A stretch of DNA of 64,000 bases from Dyadobacter koreensis (GTDB lineage Bacteria > Bacteroidota > Bacteroidia > Cytophagales > Spirosomataceae), in the NCBI RefSeq assembly GCF_900108855.1, contig NZ_FNXY01000001.1:248001-312000 (forward strand). Reading direction: 5' to 3'. The notes below the pieces were generated by a model that was not told the DNA's origin, searched no databases, and saw nothing but the letters and a program-made list of their open reading frames with translations. The translations under genes and the position numbers were made by a program. Positions 8,213 through 16,645 of this stretch are shown one piece after another; position 1 is the first letter of the stretch, and every line of letters starts with the position of its first letter.

Positions 8213-9031
8213 ATGAGCATGGAATATCAGGCAAATTATATCAGTGAGGAGATCAAACTTTCTTCTTACGAAGACAAGTTTTTCAGGTCTGATATTATCT
8301 TCGAGCATCATATGCTTATCTGGTTTATATCTGGTGAGACCAAAATTATACAAGCGGAAGGGGCATACTATTTCAAGCAAGGGGATATATTTTTGATTCC
8401 ACGAAACCGGTTGGCAACCATTCTAAATTATCCCAAAGGCGGACAGCCGCACAAAACAGTGGTGATGCACCTATCTACAAGCAGATTAAGGCACTTTTAT
8501 GCTGACGTAGATGTCAAACCCAGAGCGTTGAAATCACAACAAATATATTTCTTCAACAACCATCCTCTGCTGGAAAGTTGCCTCGCTTCGCTGATCCCCT
8601 ACTTCAACATGAAAGAGCTTCCGGAAAATATCGCAGCACTGAAAATTACGGAGGCTATCACAATTCTTCGCACGATTGATAAAAAAATAGATGACGTACT
8701 GGCGAACTTTGAAGAACCCGGAAAGATCGATTTGGTGAGCTACATGGAAAAGAACTTTATGTTCAATTTGCCTTTGGAAAAGTTTGGATATCTGACTGGC
8801 AGGAGCCTGAGCACATTCAAGCGTGATTTTAGAAAAGCTTTCAACAACACGCCGCAGCGCTGGCTTACCCAAAAGAGGCTTGAACTGGCACATTATCAAT
8901 TCGTGGAAAAGAAAAAGAAGCCCATTGACGTCTGCTATGAAACCGGTTTTGAAAATCTGTCACATTTCTCTCATAGCTTCAAAAAACAATATGGTTATGC
9001 CCCAACTGAATTATTGAATAAAACTAAATGA
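8213..9031 (+). CDS. AraC-family transcriptional regulator
   Basis: A 272-residue cytoplasmic regulator. The N-terminal ~130 residues have the cupin pattern of a sugar- or small-ligand-sensing arm (EHHMLIWFISGETKIIQAEG, then YYFKQGDIFLIPRN). The C-terminal helix-turn-helix pair includes LPLEKFGYLTGRSLSTFKRDF and PIDVCYETGFENLSHFSHSF, ending in YGYAPTELL, close to the family consensus. It lies just downstream of the SDR gene on the same strand and probably regulates it or genes of similar function. This type is frequent in Bacteroidota, often beside an oxidoreductase. The inducing ligand is unknown. Confidence 0.93.
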   Translation: MSMEYQANYISEEIKLSSYEDKFFRSDIIFEHHMLIWFISGETKIIQAEGAYYFKQGDIFLIPRNRLATILNYPKGGQPHKTVVMHLSTSRLRHFYADVDVKPRALKSQQIYFFNNHPLLESCLASLIPYFNMKELPENIAALKITEAITILRTIDKKIDDVLANFEEPGKIDLVSYMEKNFMFNLPLEKFGYLTGRSLSTFKRDFRKAFNNTPQRWLTQKRLELAHYQFVEKKKKPIDVCYETGFENLSHFSHSFKKQYGYAPTELLNKTK

Positions 9032-9553
9032 CAGTGCAAAAGCTTAAATAGCTCGGAAATGATTCGTTGATATTGTAAGAGATAAAGTTAATCAGCGAGC
9101 AGTGAGCTTATCGGATGCAAGAGATCACACGCAGCCACCGCTTTCCCGTTAGTATTTACTTTCTAAAAACATTCCTTGCAGACAGATGAAAAGCAATCAG
9201 CGACGTTACAGCTCAGCAAGGAGTACTCCCGGTGAGGACAACAAGCATTTAAATTAGAGTTAAACCTGGTAAAGAAAATTCTTTACTTTGCTTTACCAGA
9301 TTGTAGCCATTGAAGGCTGGGTTTATTCTAATAGGATACATTAAATATCTGCCAGACATCGATACGGATTTAAGTAGAGATGTTACAATTTTACTTGCTT
9401 ATATGTAAACGGATTGAGAAAGATCTATAACATTTACAACCATTGTCTTGTTAATATATAGATTGTTGGCCTTGGCCCAAAAGTGCAAAGAGGATACGAA
9501 AATGAAATCCACTGTTGCCTGTCTTAGAACCCAATCCTGCGGCATATTTTTAA
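9032..9553. other. Intergenic region, no gene seen
   Basis: A 522-base gap between a plus-strand AraC gene and a converging small minus-strand gene. A 23-codon frame near 9186 is open but too short and featureless to support. No clear terminator hairpin was found for the AraC gene. Confidence 0.45.
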
Positions 9554-9754
9554 TTAGCTATCAGCTGACAATCTGGTATCTTCTTTTTTACCCGCATCCT
9601 CTTCAGGTGAAGTCTTTTTAGCATTCTCCGCCGGATCGTTCGGAAGCGCTCCTGTTTCTTCGCTGCCGGCTTTGCCGTAAGTGTTATTCTGATCTTTTCT
9701 ATCCGCTTTATCTGTATTCTTCGCTTCCCGACTGTTATCCTGTTGATTTTGCAT
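9554..9754 (-). CDS. Small, highly charged, probably disordered protein
   Basis: A 66-residue protein with almost no hydrophobic residues, rich in Lys, Asp, Glu, Asn and Gly (for example NTDKADRKDQNNTYGKAG). It has no signal peptide, cysteine or predicted fold. The composition is typical of small disordered proteins linked to stress tolerance that are common in Cytophagales, but no specific family was recognised. The coding reality is supported by the consistent hydrophilic composition and a clean Met start. It stands alone between long gaps. Confidence 0.6.
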   Translation of the reverse strand: MQNQQDNSREAKNTDKADRKDQNNTYGKAGSEETGALPNDPAENAKKTSPEEDAGKKEDTRLSADS

Positions 9755-10116
9755 GATTTTCTTATTTAAGTGATTTGATATTAGCCTTTTAAAATCTCAT
9801 GCCAGAGATTGTATATTATCGTATATTTAGACGCAGTGCCCCGATCTGTCTACCGGGTTCTGATTTTAGCACAGTGTAATTTTGGAATATGGGTGGAATA
9901 AATAGAATTCGTTATGATATGCAAAAATTTTCAGGCATGCATTTATATTTTCAAGGGATCATAACTATGCGCCATATCAGACAAGCTTTACATCTAAAAC
10001 GCGTTTTCTAATAACTTTTTATGCGGCGGTTCATGCCGCAATAAAACTTTTGCGCTGCTAGCATGAGTGGTGCAACCAAATTCCCCTTAAAAGCATCTTG
10101 TAAGAAAACTGAAGCG
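9755..10116. other. Intergenic region upstream of the DUF2306 operon
   Basis: This 362-base stretch lies between the divergent small charged-protein gene and the DUF2306 gene. It should contain both promoters, but no clear consensus was found. The part 10063-10116 is open in frame with the DUF2306 gene but is probably untranslated (see that gene). Confidence 0.45.
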
Positions 10117-10761
10117 ATGTCACAAAACCCCACTTCTTTGCGAAGTAATAAAATTCTAAGGATTACGCTGGCCGCGCTAGCTTCTATCATCGGACTGTAT
10201 CCCTTGTTATATTTTTTCCAAAGTAGCTTTGGTTTATTAGGCAACAAAGACAGTATGTTGTTAGCAAATATGCTATGGAGCTCGGCTTTCTACATACACG
10301 TTACGACAGGAGGGCTTTCCCTGCTGATCGGCTGGGTTCAGTTTAATCAAAGGATCAGATTATCTGCTGCGGCTATACACCGCAGACTTGGAAAACTGTA
10401 TTTATTATTTGCTCTTTGCAGTTCGGTTTCTTCTGCATACCTGGCACTGCATGCAGAAGGAGGAGTAATCTCAGCTACGGGATTTCTATGCCTTGCCATT
10501 GTCTGGTTTACCACCACATTCATGGGATACACCAGCATTAGGAAGGGGCGCGTGATTCAGCACAAAAGGTTCATGGTTTTTAGCTACGCATCATGTTTCG
10601 CGGCCGTAACATTACGTATTTGGCTACCCCTTCTTATTATTATTTACGGAGATTTTATTAAAGCCTATGTTCTTGTTGCATGGCTGTGCTGGTTGCCGAA
10701 TATGTTTGTTGCGTATATGCTAACCCGAAATATAAATAAATCTCAGAACCAGTTTGTATGA
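10117..10761 (+). CDS. DUF2306-family integral membrane protein
   Basis: A membrane protein of about 214 residues with six likely membrane helices (examples: ITLAALASIIGLYPLLYFF, FYIHVTTGGLSLLIGWVQF, LCLAIVWFTTTFMGYTSI). The family hallmarks are present: His in the second helix (YIHVTTGG), the cytoplasmic IHRRLGKLYL loop, and a further His in the RKGRVIQHKRFMVFS loop. DUF2306 proteins are four-to-six-helix membrane proteins of unknown role that may bind haem through these histidines (inference). An upstream in-frame ATG at 10063 adds 18 residues of a poorly fitting hydrophilic leader, so the start at 10117 is preferred. The stop overlaps the next gene by four bases, so the two are translated together. 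Confidence 0.85.
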   Translation: MSQNPTSLRSNKILRITLAALASIIGLYPLLYFFQSSFGLLGNKDSMLLANMLWSSAFYIHVTTGGLSLLIGWVQFNQRIRLSAAAIHRRLGKLYLLFALCSSVSSAYLALHAEGGVISATGFLCLAIVWFTTTFMGYTSIRKGRVIQHKRFMVFSYASCFAAVTLRIWLPLLIIIYGDFIKAYVLVAWLCWLPNMFVAYMLTRNINKSQNQFV

Positions 10762-11042
10762 GGCTATCACAGAAAAAGTTAACAACCTGGATAACACCTT
10801 TTATGATCGGGGCATTGCTGGGCTTTTACGAAATTTTGCATGGACTATTTTACGTACTCTATGGTACGCCTGACCAAAAGCGGGACTATCCGCTCGAAAT
10901 TGTTCTTGGTCTGCTTATTATAACTGTATGCCTGGGAGGACACTGGCTGATTAGACGGATCTCAAATTCCAAAACGCGAACCATCTGGTTTACCGAATTC
11001 ATATTGGTTTGCTTGATCCTATACGGTTTTTATCGTTCTTGA
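10758..11042 (+). CDS. Small three-helix membrane protein, function unknown
   Basis: A 94-residue protein whose start codon overlaps the stop of the DUF2306 gene (ATGA), the signature of translational coupling. Three hydrophobic helices are evident: ITPFMIGALLGFYEILHGLF, ILGLLIITVCLGGHWLI-like middle, and IWFTEFILVCLILYGFY at the end. No family was recognised. A His in each of the first two helices (ILHG and GGHW) resembles the His pattern of the partner protein, which hints at a shared cofactor or complex. This is inference from position and topology only. Confidence 0.75.
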   Translation: MRLSQKKLTTWITPFMIGALLGFYEILHGLFYVLYGTPDQKRDYPLEIVLGLLIITVCLGGHWLIRRISNSKTRTIWFTEFILVCLILYGFYRS

Positions 11043-11852
11043 TAAGATAAACCCAATCAGCGTATTCCTCAATTACCCACATTAACAACAATCCCGACTG
11101 TTTTATATATTTAACTCAACAAAGCAAGAATTTTTTTACTGAAAATTCAGCCAGCATGATAAATTTCTGATAAAAATTGGCAGCCTGTAGCTTGGACATT
11201 TTACCCAAAAATGGCTATCGAATCAGGATTCCTCAACCAGTTGCCATATTATTTTGCGTTTTTGTTTTGACGTCAGCGATCAGCCTGGTTAGTACCTTTG
11301 TACGATTAAAGATTGAAGAACGTACAATGTTTTTTAAGATGCCTTCAAATCCAGTATATCCAGCAGCCGCGCTGGTCTTCGATTAGTTAAAGACCGGCAT
11401 TGCTGATGAATTCATATCAAAATTGCTCCGGAAAGTTTGTTACCTTCTTAACCCGCTTGATCAGTAAAAGATCCTTTTTCCCTAGGGTGGCAACAGACCC
11501 AAGTCTATTTCTGAAATTCTCTTCGTCTTATTGTACTATCAATACCGATTCTGATTTAATATTTGCCAATCAGAAAACCTTATCAAGGAGATTTATCCAG
11601 CTTATTTGCACTTGGCAGAAAGTCTTCTGTTGACAGAATTGAGAAGTTTATCGGTCACGCTCATTCTTCTCTGTACGAACTGTTCAGGCTTACTGGTGTT
11701 AAGATAGTCTCCCTGGAATCTGCATTCCGACAGTTTACTTGCATGCACCGTATGTTTTTTCAGCCGGCAGTCAGGATTACCTATCAGGCTGACAACGAAC
11801 TATTAAGGTTTTGTATCCGTAATCTTTGTTTACTCAATAAAAATGCTCTGCA
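11043..11852. other. Long intergenic region, no convincing gene
   Basis: An 810-base gap between a plus-strand operon and a converging minus-strand outer membrane protein gene. Two frames with TTG starts are open (11177-11386 and 11563-11856), but neither shows a family, signal peptide or coherent composition, and the second overlaps the end of the outer membrane gene. They are treated as chance frames. No inverted repeat that could serve as a strong terminator was seen. Confidence 0.45.
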
Positions 11853-14306
11853 CTAGAACTCCTTGTCTGTAAATTCACTAGACGGCAGTTTCACCTTTTT
11901 TGAAGTCTGATTAAGGTTGTAGCTTAGATTGAACATGAAAATATCTGTTTCCTGAATATAATTAGTGGTAGTAAAGAAGTTCTGTCCAAACGTTGTGATC
12001 CGCTGACGATTAGATCCCAGCACGCCTAAATCAACATTTTGCCATTGAACTGTGGCTGCAAGTTTTCCTTTTAAAAACGTTTTGCGGGCAGAAAGATTAG
12101 GAGTGATAAAGCGCGAATCTTCTCCCTGCGCAGTGATACGCCTGGAGAGGTAATTCATCGATCCCTGCAGTTGGAAAGTTGCTGATATCTTCCAAGTCGT
12201 ATTGGCATTGATAGAATAAACCCAGCTCGACGTACTGACAGCAACAGCATCTTTGAAGAGTGAGCCTTTAATTTTATAGTGGTATAAATTTCCGCCGGCA
12301 TAAATCTGCCAGGATTTCGTGACATTTACCGAGCTGCCCGTTTCCAATCCCCAGGACCTTGCAAGTCCTGCGTTGGTGTAGATCCGGTTTAAAATCGTGT
12401 CGTTATAAACGCTATTGACCCGGTTGATCACATTCTTGATCCGCTGATTATAAGCGGTTGCAAAAACACTTCCTTTTCCGAAATCATTTACAATACCAAG
12501 TTCTGTAAGATCAATAAATTCTGGCAATATGTTCGGATCTCCGGATTCAAGCGTTTCTGAATGCTCGCGCTCCGGGAACGGATTAAGTTCGCTATTTGTC
12601 GAGCGCTGCACCCGCTTATTATATCCGGCGCGGGCACGCAAGGATTTTGAAACCTGATATTGCAGGTTCACCGAGGGAAAAAGATTAGATAAGTTAAGGC
12701 TTGTGCGGTCCTGAGTTCCCGCAAGGAATATCCGGTTAGCATACTCGTAACGAAGTCCGCCTGTGTATTCCAGCTTACCTTGCTTTGCTGAAAACTGTCC
12801 GTATAGGGAATGGATTTCGTTGGTCACGCTGGTAAAGCTGCTAAACTGTGGAACTTGATTGAATGCTCCGGTTTTCAGATCAAGGTCCAGATATTGAAAA
12901 TCACCTTTCTGAACCTGATATCTATACTGATAACCGCTTTCTAACTTGCCAGGACCTATGTTAATAAAAAAATCGCCTTTAAGCCTAAATGCATTCAGTG
13001 GGTTCTCACTTGGATTCCGGCTGCTTTGCAGGATCGCACGCCTGCCTGGTTCTTGCAGATTTACATTCGTTGTAAGTCCGATCATACCTGCGTTCTCAAT
13101 CAGCCCGGAAACGGCTATTGATGCTTTGTTTTTGAAAGCGTGTGTGTAATCCAGGTTTCCCAGCGTAACCCGGCCAGACTTGCGGGCAACATTCGAATTA
13201 AAATAAACTAAACGCCCGACGATATCTCCGGTCCCCAGGTCGGTTTTTGTATTATTGTACAAAATATCGGCTCTGCGGGATTGAGAGCGGTAGCCTGTAT
13301 AAAACCCTGCTGAGAATGTATTATGCGCGTCCGGAGTATATGAAACCGAGCCTCGCGCCGTGTAATTGTATCGGATAAAACTTCTTTCTCCATCTGATGG
13401 AAACGTGGTGAACACATTATCAATCGATGTATTGACATCTCCGGTACGCCGACCTGCGATGTCATTACGCAAATAGTTACCGCTCAGGCTAAGATCCCAT
13501 TTTTCAGTGCGTACACTAAAGGTAGCGTCTGCTCCAAAACGGACAGGATTGTGCAAATTGTTATAGCGATAAATGGCTGGCAGACCACCTTGAATATTTA
13601 CTGAAAATGACCTGCCCCCTGCCTGCGCGGCTTTGGTAGTGATGTTGATAATTCCCGATTTTCCGTCCGGATCAAACCTTGCGGATGGCGAAGTGATCAC
13701 TTCCACGTTCTCAAGGGTGTTGGCCGGAATCTGGTTTAAAATCGTTGCAGCATCGGTTTGCACCGGTTTTCCGTTAATCAAAACCAAAAATCCTGTCGAA
13801 CCTCGTAAGGTGATATTCCCTTCACTGTTGACTGTCACCGATGGCGTGTTCCTAAGCACGTCAATCGCTGTTCCGCCCTGACTATTAAAAAATCTGTTGG
13901 CCCGGTAAACCTGACGGTCGACTTTATTTTCCAAAATATGGCGTTGTCCAGTAACGCTCACTTCCTGTAATGTCCTCGGATCGGCATCCATCATCATGAG
14001 CGGAACTTCGATCATATTTTCACCCGGCGCGAAATCAGGGATCACCACGATAGATTTTCCATACCCAATGAATTGCGCTTGCAGGTAGTATGACCCTAGT
14101 GGTACATTATCGAATCTGAAAATTCCATGTTCAGAAGTGAGTGCACCGGAGATTAAAGTAGAATCCTGGCTCTTGAAAAGTGCCACCGAGCAGTAGGCTA
14201 ATGGCTTGCTGGTTTGCCTGTCTACCACACTGCCGGTAATGACTTGACCCTGCACACAGCCGACAGAAATTAGCAAAATAAATATTTTCAGCGTAAAATT
14301 TTTCAT
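11853..14306 (-). CDS. Outer membrane beta-barrel protein with carboxypeptidase-like N-terminal domain (TonB-dependent receptor type)
   Basis: An 817-residue exported protein with a signal peptide (MKNFTLKIFILLISVGCVQGQ). Residues ~22-110 form a carboxypeptidase-regulatory-like beta domain (ITGSVVDRQTSKPLAYCSV, then FRFDNVPLGSYYLQAQFIGY). A plug-like domain follows (RQVYRANRFF, TAIDVLRNTPSVTVNSEGN, TLRGSTGFLVLINGKPVQ). The rest is an outer-membrane beta-barrel of the OMP_b-brl_3 type with alternating aromatic strands. These receptors import unknown ligands or act with secretion systems. There is no adjacent SusD, so it is not a classic glycan pair. An AraC gene lies 98 bases upstream on the same strand. 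The C-terminus ends in KVKLPSSEFTDKEF rather than an aromatic residue, which is unusual for barrels but usual for this subfamily. Confidence 0.9.
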   Translation of the reverse strand: MKNFTLKIFILLISVGCVQGQVITGSVVDRQTSKPLAYCSVALFKSQDSTLISGALTSEHGIFRFDNVPLGSYYLQAQFIGYGKSIVVIPDFAPGENMIEVPLMMMDADPRTLQEVSVTGQRHILENKVDRQVYRANRFFNSQGGTAIDVLRNTPSVTVNSEGNITLRGSTGFLVLINGKPVQTDAATILNQIPANTLENVEVITSPSARFDPDGKSGIINITTKAAQAGGRSFSVNIQGGLPAIYRYNNLHNPVRFGADATFSVRTEKWDLSLSGNYLRNDIAGRRTGDVNTSIDNVFTTFPSDGERSFIRYNYTARGSVSYTPDAHNTFSAGFYTGYRSQSRRADILYNNTKTDLGTGDIVGRLVYFNSNVARKSGRVTLGNLDYTHAFKNKASIAVSGLIENAGMIGLTTNVNLQEPGRRAILQSSRNPSENPLNAFRLKGDFFINIGPGKLESGYQYRYQVQKGDFQYLDLDLKTGAFNQVPQFSSFTSVTNEIHSLYGQFSAKQGKLEYTGGLRYEYANRIFLAGTQDRTSLNLSNLFPSVNLQYQVSKSLRARAGYNKRVQRSTNSELNPFPEREHSETLESGDPNILPEFIDLTELGIVNDFGKGSVFATAYNQRIKNVINRVNSVYNDTILNRIYTNAGLARSWGLETGSSVNVTKSWQIYAGGNLYHYKIKGSLFKDAVAVSTSSWVYSINANTTWKISATFQLQGSMNYLSRRITAQGEDSRFITPNLSARKTFLKGKLAATVQWQNVDLGVLGSNRQRITTFGQNFFTTTNYIQETDIFMFNLSYNLNQTSKKVKLPSSEFTDKEF

Positions 14307-14404
14307 GGTGAGTTAAAATGCATTTTCTGCAGCTTATGCAGATTCACAAAATTAACTCTACAACTTTAATAGACTTTGTACATTATTGCCAATTTCTGGT
14401 ATAT

Positions 14405-15220
14405 TCAGGAAATCCCTTTACGATAAATTCCCGGGATTACACCCGTCTGACGTTTGAAGAACTTATTGAAGTGGGAAGCGTCCACAAAACCAAGTTCATA
14501 TGCTAGCTCAGTCAAGTTTTTGTTCGAGTACAACAGGAGTTTCTTAGATTCTGCGGTAAGTTTTTCATTGATCAACGCACCGACCGTTGTTCCCAAAAAC
14601 TTCTTGCAGGCTGCATTGAGCGTTTTTGAAGTCGTATGCAAGCTTTTTGCATAAAAATTTGTGTCATGGTTTTCCTTATAAGCAGCATCAAGTAATGTTA
14701 AAAAATTGTTGAGTAATGGTGGAAATGGCGATGCAGCCTGTGACTTCATCTCGCGCTTGAGCAAATTAAATAGCAGCAGCAAATATGCCTGAATAACTGC
14801 CTGGTAATTGGTTTGGCATTTGGAATATTCCTTTTCAATACTGTCGAAAATACCTTGGAAGGTTTCATTTGCTTCTTCCAGTTCAAACCCGGACGGAAAA
14901 GCAGGCGGAAAGCTTTGAAAAAGGATATGGTACAAGGGATGGTCCAGCAAAAAATCTTTTTGGATCATGATAACAAATCCTTTTGGAACCTCGGTTAGCT
15001 GCCAGCTGTGGATCTGCCCGGGCATGACAAGGTACAAACTGTTTGGTTTTACATTGTAACGATTGAAATCGATTTGATGAAAGCCAGCACCCTGCTCTAA
15101 AAAAATAATTTCCAGGTATTCTTTATGACCATGAGGATGGGTATTTTTAATCACCTCCTTCATTCTTTTTATTCTGAAAAGCTCCTTTTCCTGTAGCTTA
15201 TTCTTAATTGGTACATCCAT
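14405..15220 (-). CDS. AraC-family transcriptional regulator
   Basis: A regulator of about 271 residues. The N-terminal cupin arm shows NTHPHGHKEYLEIIFLEQG and SLYLVMPGQIHSWQL, the usual His-rich sensing pattern. The C-terminal DNA-binding domain contains FYAKSLHTTSKTLNAACKKF and LTELAYELGFVDASHFNKFF. The frame stays open upstream to an ATG at 15313, but that extra 31-residue leader (with several Cys and Trp) does not fit the family, so the start at 15220 (MDVPIKNKLQ) is preferred. It is followed 98 bases downstream by the outer membrane protein gene on the same strand and may regulate it. Confidence 0.92.
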   Translation of the reverse strand: MDVPIKNKLQEKELFRIKRMKEVIKNTHPHGHKEYLEIIFLEQGAGFHQIDFNRYNVKPNSLYLVMPGQIHSWQLTEVPKGFVIMIQKDFLLDHPLYHILFQSFPPAFPSGFELEEANETFQGIFDSIEKEYSKCQTNYQAVIQAYLLLLFNLLKREMKSQAASPFPPLLNNFLTLLDAAYKENHDTNFYAKSLHTTSKTLNAACKKFLGTTVGALINEKLTAESKKLLLYSNKNLTELAYELGFVDASHFNKFFKRQTGVIPGIYRKGIS

Positions 15221-15584
15221 TGTTTTCAAAAAAATTGTTGCCAGGCCTAGGTCCATCATATGGCTGTTTCCACATGTTCCTTTCCATTGACAAATATCCC
15301 ATAAAATCAGCATTTGTCGGTCTTATATAAACTACCGACTTTTTAAAATCATGGGTCCTTGATAAAATGGACTTACAAATATCTGTTAAACGCTCTAGAA
15401 ACCGTATGCTCCACAACTTGACCATACCCTGCCATCAGACCAGCAACAGCGTTAAAAATCAATCGATAAAAGAACGGATTGTTGATGGTCAATACCGCCG
15501 CTGTACCTTCGTTTGGAAATATACAATCGACGCGTCAAGCACAAAGGGTATAGCGAGCAGGATTAAATGTTAATGTTTGACTTG
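15221..15584. other. Intergenic region between AraC and response-regulator genes
   Basis: About 360 bases without a supported gene, upstream of the AraC start and downstream of the response regulator. A plus-strand frame at 15367-15573 is open but shows no domain or start signal and was not accepted. The terminator hairpin of the response regulator begins at 15585. Confidence 0.45.
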
Positions 15585-15619
15585 ATGGCGGCAGACCCAT
15601 AGAATAGAGCTGCCACCAT
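15585..15619 (-). terminator. Hairpin after the single-domain response regulator
   Basis: The arms 15585-15594 (ATGGCGGCAG) and 15610-15619 (CTGCCACCAT) pair in 9 of 10 positions around a 15-base loop. On the minus strand it starts 3 bases after the stop codon. On the plus strand it is followed directly by six T residues, so it could stop transcription from either side. Confidence 0.65.
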
Positions 15620-15622
15620 TTT

Positions 15623-16015
15623 TTATATTTTGAGAAATAGTGCTATCAGCTTTTCTTTTAAGTCAGAGAGCGAACCTGTTTTTTCTAAAAACTCATCAAT
15701 CCCGTTCCGGGTAAATTTTTCCTTCCATGTCTCAGGAATTGAAGATGAATAAATTATGATCCTGGGGTCATCAAACCTTCTTAAGTCCTGCAACTGGTTA
15801 ATGCATTCAGGTCCGCCAATTCGGGGCAGATTAATATCGACGAACACATACCCCGGCTGTTCGGCCCCTGGTGTACCGAAATGCTTTATTGCCTGTTCAC
15901 AATCGTCAAAATGGTAAATTTCAAAGGGCTCGTCAATTTCGTTTATAGCAATGTCAAAGATCTCATGATCATCGGAATCATCATCGATCATAACAAGTAA
16001 TTTTTTGTTTCCCAT
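15623..16015 (-). CDS. Single-domain response regulator (receiver only)
   Basis: A 130-residue receiver domain with no output domain. The acidic pocket is in VMIDDDSDDHE (residues 8-18), the phospho-acceptor is Asp60 in VFVDINLPRIGG, the switch Ser lies in IIIYSSS, and the conserved Lys is 112 (FLEKTGS). This is the Rcp1/CheY-like short type used in phosphorelays or as an adaptor for hybrid kinases encoded elsewhere. No kinase adjoins it. A longer frame upstream reaches an ATG at 16054, but the extra 13 residues are not family-like, so the start at 16015 (MGNKKLLVM) is chosen. A hairpin follows the stop codon. Confidence 0.9.
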   Translation of the reverse strand: MGNKKLLVMIDDDSDDHEIFDIAINEIDEPFEIYHFDDCEQAIKHFGTPGAEQPGYVFVDINLPRIGGPECINQLQDLRRFDDPRIIIYSSSIPETWKEKFTRNGIDEFLEKTGSLSDLKEKLIALFLKI

Positions 16016-16645
16016 GTGTGTAATTATGTTTTGGCTAATGTTGCCTGCAATCAAAAAACATTCATGCCAGTTCAGAAGGCCAGCAGCTGAATGCCTTCTG
16101 TTACCGATTTAAAAAATTGAATCTTTGATGATGAAGATGACTGTTTCTCTCTTTCGAAAGCCGTAACAGCAATAATCAGTAACTCTTAGATGATAAAGTG
16201 CATAGACGGATAGGAATTTCTTGATTTTACCTAATAGGATCAGTAGTATGATATGGCTTTGTCTCGTCGTTGAAGGTTAAAGAAGCAGATCATGAGTCTC
16301 TTATCCTGGGCGATAAAAATATAATGCAAAGCATTTACTATAAACGAGTTAAAAAGATTCACAAAGAAATTTTGGCATATATCTAGAAGGACTACTGCGG
16401 CAGCCAAATAGCCCTTTTGGAACAGTTAAATTTAAGATATATGATAAATATTACTGCTGACTTAAAAGCAAGACTTATGAATCCGCCCGGCTTTGGCTGA
16501 TGACCGAAACTGAAAAAGTATAAATCATATGGAAAACCAGATACTGTTCCTAAAACCAAAGGCAGTAAGCAGTCAAATGCCGAATTTTAAAAAACTAGCA
16601 AAACCTTGCCCTATATATTGCTCACATATCTACGGCATCAAGTGT
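16016..16645. other. Intergenic region, no gene seen
   Basis: A 630-base gap downstream of the ABC/M1 gene and upstream of the response regulator on the same strand. A plus-strand frame at 16529-16810 runs into the end of the ABC/M1 gene and is its antisense shadow for most of its length. No other coding pattern or clear hairpin was found. Confidence 0.45.

Noticed and set aside
11177..11856. Two open frames with TTG starts in the gap before the outer membrane protein
   Set aside because: No domain, signal peptide or coherent composition; the second overlaps the end of a well-supported gene.
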